64,000 nucleotides of DNA, taken from Hexactinellida sp. DTS-2022. Lineage: Eukaryota > Porifera > Hexactinellida. The notes under the pieces were generated by a model. That model ran no database searches and was not told where the DNA came from. It was given only the letters and a program-made list of their open reading frames with translations. The position numbers were made by a program, and so were the translations under genes. The DNA is taken from positions 13,144,001-13,208,000 of the forward strand of contig JAPNXP010000002.1 of the NCBI GenBank assembly GCA_028753945.1, written 5' to 3'. Numbering within the stretch: the first letter of the stretch is position 1; every line of letters starts with the position of its first letter. Positions 60,321 to 64,000 of the stretch are shown one piece after another.

Positions 60321-63300
60321 TTTGAGTCCGGATATCTCAAATAACGATCAGAATTAACGGTTTAATAATAATAATACTCTGCAAACCTTTATCTAAAATA
60401 TCCGGATCTTAGCATTATAGCCTTACTGCCAAATTCTAGCATTATGGTCTTACAATTAATACCATTCAAAACCCATTAGCCATTACATTCTATTGAGTAG
60501 ATACAGTATTCATGATGCCTGTGTGAAAAGATAGCAGGCTCATAGACATTGATAATTTATTGCTACGTTACATTTTAATTACTAATATCTCGTTTAAAGA
60601 TAATAGCGACCATGAGGATTACTTTATGTACTTCGTAAGACAACCCTTTAGGGTTCGAATCATTGACTATTTAGACTATCGCGTAGATTGCTTCTTATCT
60701 TGATACTATGAAAGCCAGGTGCATTGGGTTCTTGTTTCATTTTTTGATCAAAGTACATTAGATTTCTAATAATATTTTTATCTATTAATCTGACTACGCA
60801 AACATCATTGACCTGTTACTAATCATCAAATTGGTGAGAAATCCGAATTTATGTGATAATTTCTGAAATCCCGTCCAATTCCATTGGTCACCCTTGTCTG
60901 TTTAGCCATGCAAGTTGGTGCGAAATTAACAACTATACGGCATACAGCAAATTTAGAGAAAGTGACTAAGATTTAATTAAGCTAAATAATTGAACTATTT
61001 TGACTCAACAAAAATGTAAGATCAGTAAAAACACTACTTTGTACAATACAAGTAGTTAATTATTTCTATTTATGAGACATAAATTGCTCTATGAATGACA
61101 AATTGCGATTTAATTTGACTATTTATCTACAGTCAAATCTCTTTAGTATGCAATTGACCTTCGAAACATACTTCATATTAAGGGAATCCTGGATATGCGA
61201 TAATTTCACCATATTAATTAATTAATTAATAAACAATTATATGACCACTGAACGAGCGATGAAAATTGTTGGAAGTTCTAACTAAATGTGTCGAGGGATT
61301 TGACTGTGACACTCAGTGCCATAAGTTGGTAGGTATGGCTATTCTATCTGTTCGTGCAAACGACATGTTTTATAACTACATATTATTATCAATACTGTTG
61401 TTAGTGACATTAATCATAATAAATAGAGACTAAAGTATTTCAAACATTGAGAAACAATTCTTTCAAACAATTCTTTTCATATCACAATATAATTGTTACA
61501 TGATGGTTATTATATTTTCGCGGCATTGTTTGTTCAAATAAAAAGTATTATCCAAATTTGTGGCTCTGGTTTCCTTAAGTTAAAGTTCATTGAATTGAAC
61601 TTCCATTATATATTATTGACCAAAACTGTATACTATTCAATTTTTGTATATTTTATTATTTATTATTATGATCGTCACGTTCTTTAGTAAGTTGATAATC
61701 ATTTACAAGATTTTAACTTGTGCTAGATTACTGTCTACAAAGTTTTTATTTCCATTATATTATAGTTCACATCATGGTTCATTTCAGTCCTAAAAATGTG
61801 AAGATTTACATTTTAATAATTTATAGGTTGAAATCAATCGTGATTTATGAGTGTATTTAAGTTAAGTTTGAATGTTATACATATTTCTGGAGTTTTTGGG
61901 AAACATGATTCGGATACCAATTTTGGGATTTTATAAATTTGTCACTGGCAGCACTGGTTAGAAATGAACACCGAAATATTGTTTTCCTTTGTGTCTAAAT
62001 GGAATGTTTCTATTTTGCGCACCAAAATGCAAACAAAGGTGCGTGCTACATTCCTAAATGATACCCTGATTATTTTAGATTTCTATTTGATTGGGAATAT
62101 AATTTACTCTCGTTAGTTTGAAGGTTCATAGGAATGCCGGTTGATGCATACACTCTTGGTACCCTTCAAAGCCTTTTAATACTCAGTGACACCTGAAGTA
62201 CTAATTTCGGATAATGTGAATAAATTTCGACGGTTCGTACTAACGAGACTTGACTGTATATCAATTTTGATTAGTATGTGGTCTCCAACTTATTGGCGAG
62301 TTTTAAAAACAACACTAAACCTGGCTCGCCGGATAGAAAAGGGAATTATATGTGTCAAGAAAAACTCTCCTTATCAGGGCTAAATTTATGTTATATAAGA
62401 AACATGCGCCGACATATAAATTAATAACTCTTCTGTGATTATATGCATTTTGTCCCGTTATACAAATTGTACCAATTATTTATTCACTTTTGTTCCACGT
62501 TACCGCCCTCGCTTATCCTTCAAACATAATATATAGTTTTAGGTCCAAGTTGTATAATACGCTGATTACATATCAGATAGACGGGCTTACTGTATACATA
62601 ATAAAGTTATTGTGAACATATTTATGTTTTAATAATGTAGACTTTCAGAATTTAACCACCTTAATTTTTAGTTATCCTATAATACGTACCTGCGTATGAT
62701 ATTAGTAAATATTGAGATTAATTATTCGAATCGACCAATCTAATGCATTCTTCACCCAATTACTAACCGTAGATTAGTAGATTTAGTTACTAATGTATTT
62801 TCATAGTATCTTATTGTTAGGTTATTTAAATTCCATAAATGGAATTTAAATAACTAACCTCATAAAATCAAATCTATATTTATAACGTATGATTGTGCCA
62901 TACATAAATATTATACATAAATAAATAGATAGCAACAAAGGTATTCCCATAAATATTTAATTAACCTAATTCTTTATTCACCAAAAAATGAGACCTTCAG
63001 ACTCCATATACTCTGTAAATATTTTCTGTTTATTATTGATATAGTATAATTATTCTTATGCTAAGCTTATAAGCATATGTATCCAATTTTTTTCTTCTAC
63101 ATTTTCAAATTCTGCAATGAAATCTATCTTACTTGTTTTATGATGTGTTAACACATCATAGATTGACACACAAAGGCAAAGATTGTTTTTAGATTTTAAT
63201 ATTTTAATTACGAAAAGAGACTATAATTGTGCCAATATAATTTAATCGATTATAACCCGTCGTAATTTCTATTTATTTGGTGCTAAACTAGTTTAAGTTT

Positions 63301-64000
63301 TAAAATCCACCAAAATGCATTTATTGTCTCGCGATAATTAAATTATCCTACAAACTTGTCTGATGCTGCTAAAATTCTTACAAACAATGACTAAATTATA
63401 CGAATATTCCATTAAACATATAACTAAGTATGTCGTGAGCTACATGGAGGTATATATTACTCTTTATTATTAATGTAGAAAACATTTATATGTCATACAA
63501 ATCAGACCTCGTTTGGATTACATTGTAACTCTAATTAGTGATTTGCAAGCAAATTGAGAGTTATCAAAGTATGTAGCTATATAATATCACTGCTCGCGTG
63601 GGCATAAGATCACTCGAAGTAAGAAAAATAGGATGCTTTGATTGTATTGGCCCTCCCTATTCTCTGGGTCTATTAATTAAATGAATTTAATTAATAGAAT
63701 GCTTGCATAGGATAAAATTTAGAATATTATTTCATAATTAGCTTAAAACGTAAAGTGGTATTAAATCATGATTATAAGATTATTATAATTACAGCAATTT
63801 CATACATTTTGTCCCGTTAGTTACAGTGACAGTTTTTGTTACACTCACATCTCCCAAATTAGACCCATGATACAATCCCGCTGTATAATTCCATAATCTA
63901 GCATGCATTTAGAAGTAACTACCATATTTACTCCCCTAACCCAAGGGTCGGCAATTATGTTTCACTATTACCCCATGTGGCTGTATCAGAGTTGGAATCG
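60321..64000. other. AT-rich region without a supported gene
   Basis: Presumably it begins with the SMCO4-like promoter and leader. Repeats: a MITE-like element at about 61130-61315 (ACAGTCAAATCTCTTTAG ... AGGGATTTGACTGT), a Tigger/pogo remnant at about 62104-62260 (TTACTCTCGTTAGTTTG ... TACTAACGAGACTTGACTGTA), and a short inverted repeat GTTATTTAAATTCCAT/ATGGAATTTAAATAAC near 62820-62855. Both strands are closed by stops. A gene starting beyond 64000 cannot be excluded. Confidence 0.5.

Noticed and set aside
60600-60680. Possible tRNA gene (GGTTCGAATC word resembling a T-loop near 60655)
   Set aside because: The bases around the loop do not pair as a T-stem, and no acceptor stem or matching A-box could be placed.

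Overview
The window is animal (metazoan) nuclear DNA. It is AT-rich and its protein genes are split by GT-AG introns. Recognisable metazoan gene families are present (WDR11, U2SURP/SR140, DNA2, TYW5, a tetraspanin, PINX1, SMCO4, espin-type ankyrin repeats), and the introns and spacers are packed with short inverted-repeat DNA transposons. The dense CAG...CTG elements flanked by TA, and a Ginger-type transposase, suggest a marine invertebrate. A sponge or another early-branching or spiralian animal is plausible, but I cannot fix the clade from sequence alone. Nothing looks bacterial, viral or organellar.

Layout. 1-4063 (+): the C-terminal helicase half of DNA2, whose 5' part lies outside the window. 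4536-5583 (+): TYW5, a two-exon JmjC hydroxylase. 5824-11417 (+): U2SURP in 8 exons. 13163-14161 (-): an unrecognised intronless gene. 16.0-20.4 kb: a repeat region with a 1.26 kb foldback element and a broken ABCA-type transporter copy (-). 20.4-24.1 kb: a Ginger-like DNA transposon (-) whose transposase ends in a USP-like cysteine-protease domain. 24235-38971 (+): WDR11 in 12 exons, with a degraded Tigger/pogo element in one intron and a nest of transposons in another. 39379-49851 (+): a 10-exon tetraspanin, with an intronless PINX1 gene nested in its third intron on the same strand. 50249-56377 (+): a single 2042-codon open frame with an unusual domain order. 56672-57010 (+): a NOL12/Rrp17-like nucleolar protein. 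58951-59940 (+): an aldo-keto reductase. 60144-60320 (-): a 58-residue SMCO4-like tail-anchored protein. 60.3-64.0 kb: AT-rich sequence without a gene I can support.

The genes are ordinary housekeeping or cell-biology genes and do not form one pathway. DNA2 and PINX1 touch DNA and telomere maintenance; U2SURP, TYW5 and NOL12 touch RNA processing; WDR11 and the tetraspanin touch membranes. The striking item is the 50.2-56.4 kb gene. It joins espin-type ankyrin repeats, a villin/gelsolin-type core, and a Ras-association plus PH pair like that of the Grb7/MRL families in one intronless reading frame, so one polypeptide could in principle link a small GTPase and membrane lipid to actin. Exon boundaries were read by hand from frame, splice consensus and remembered family sequences; no database search was run.
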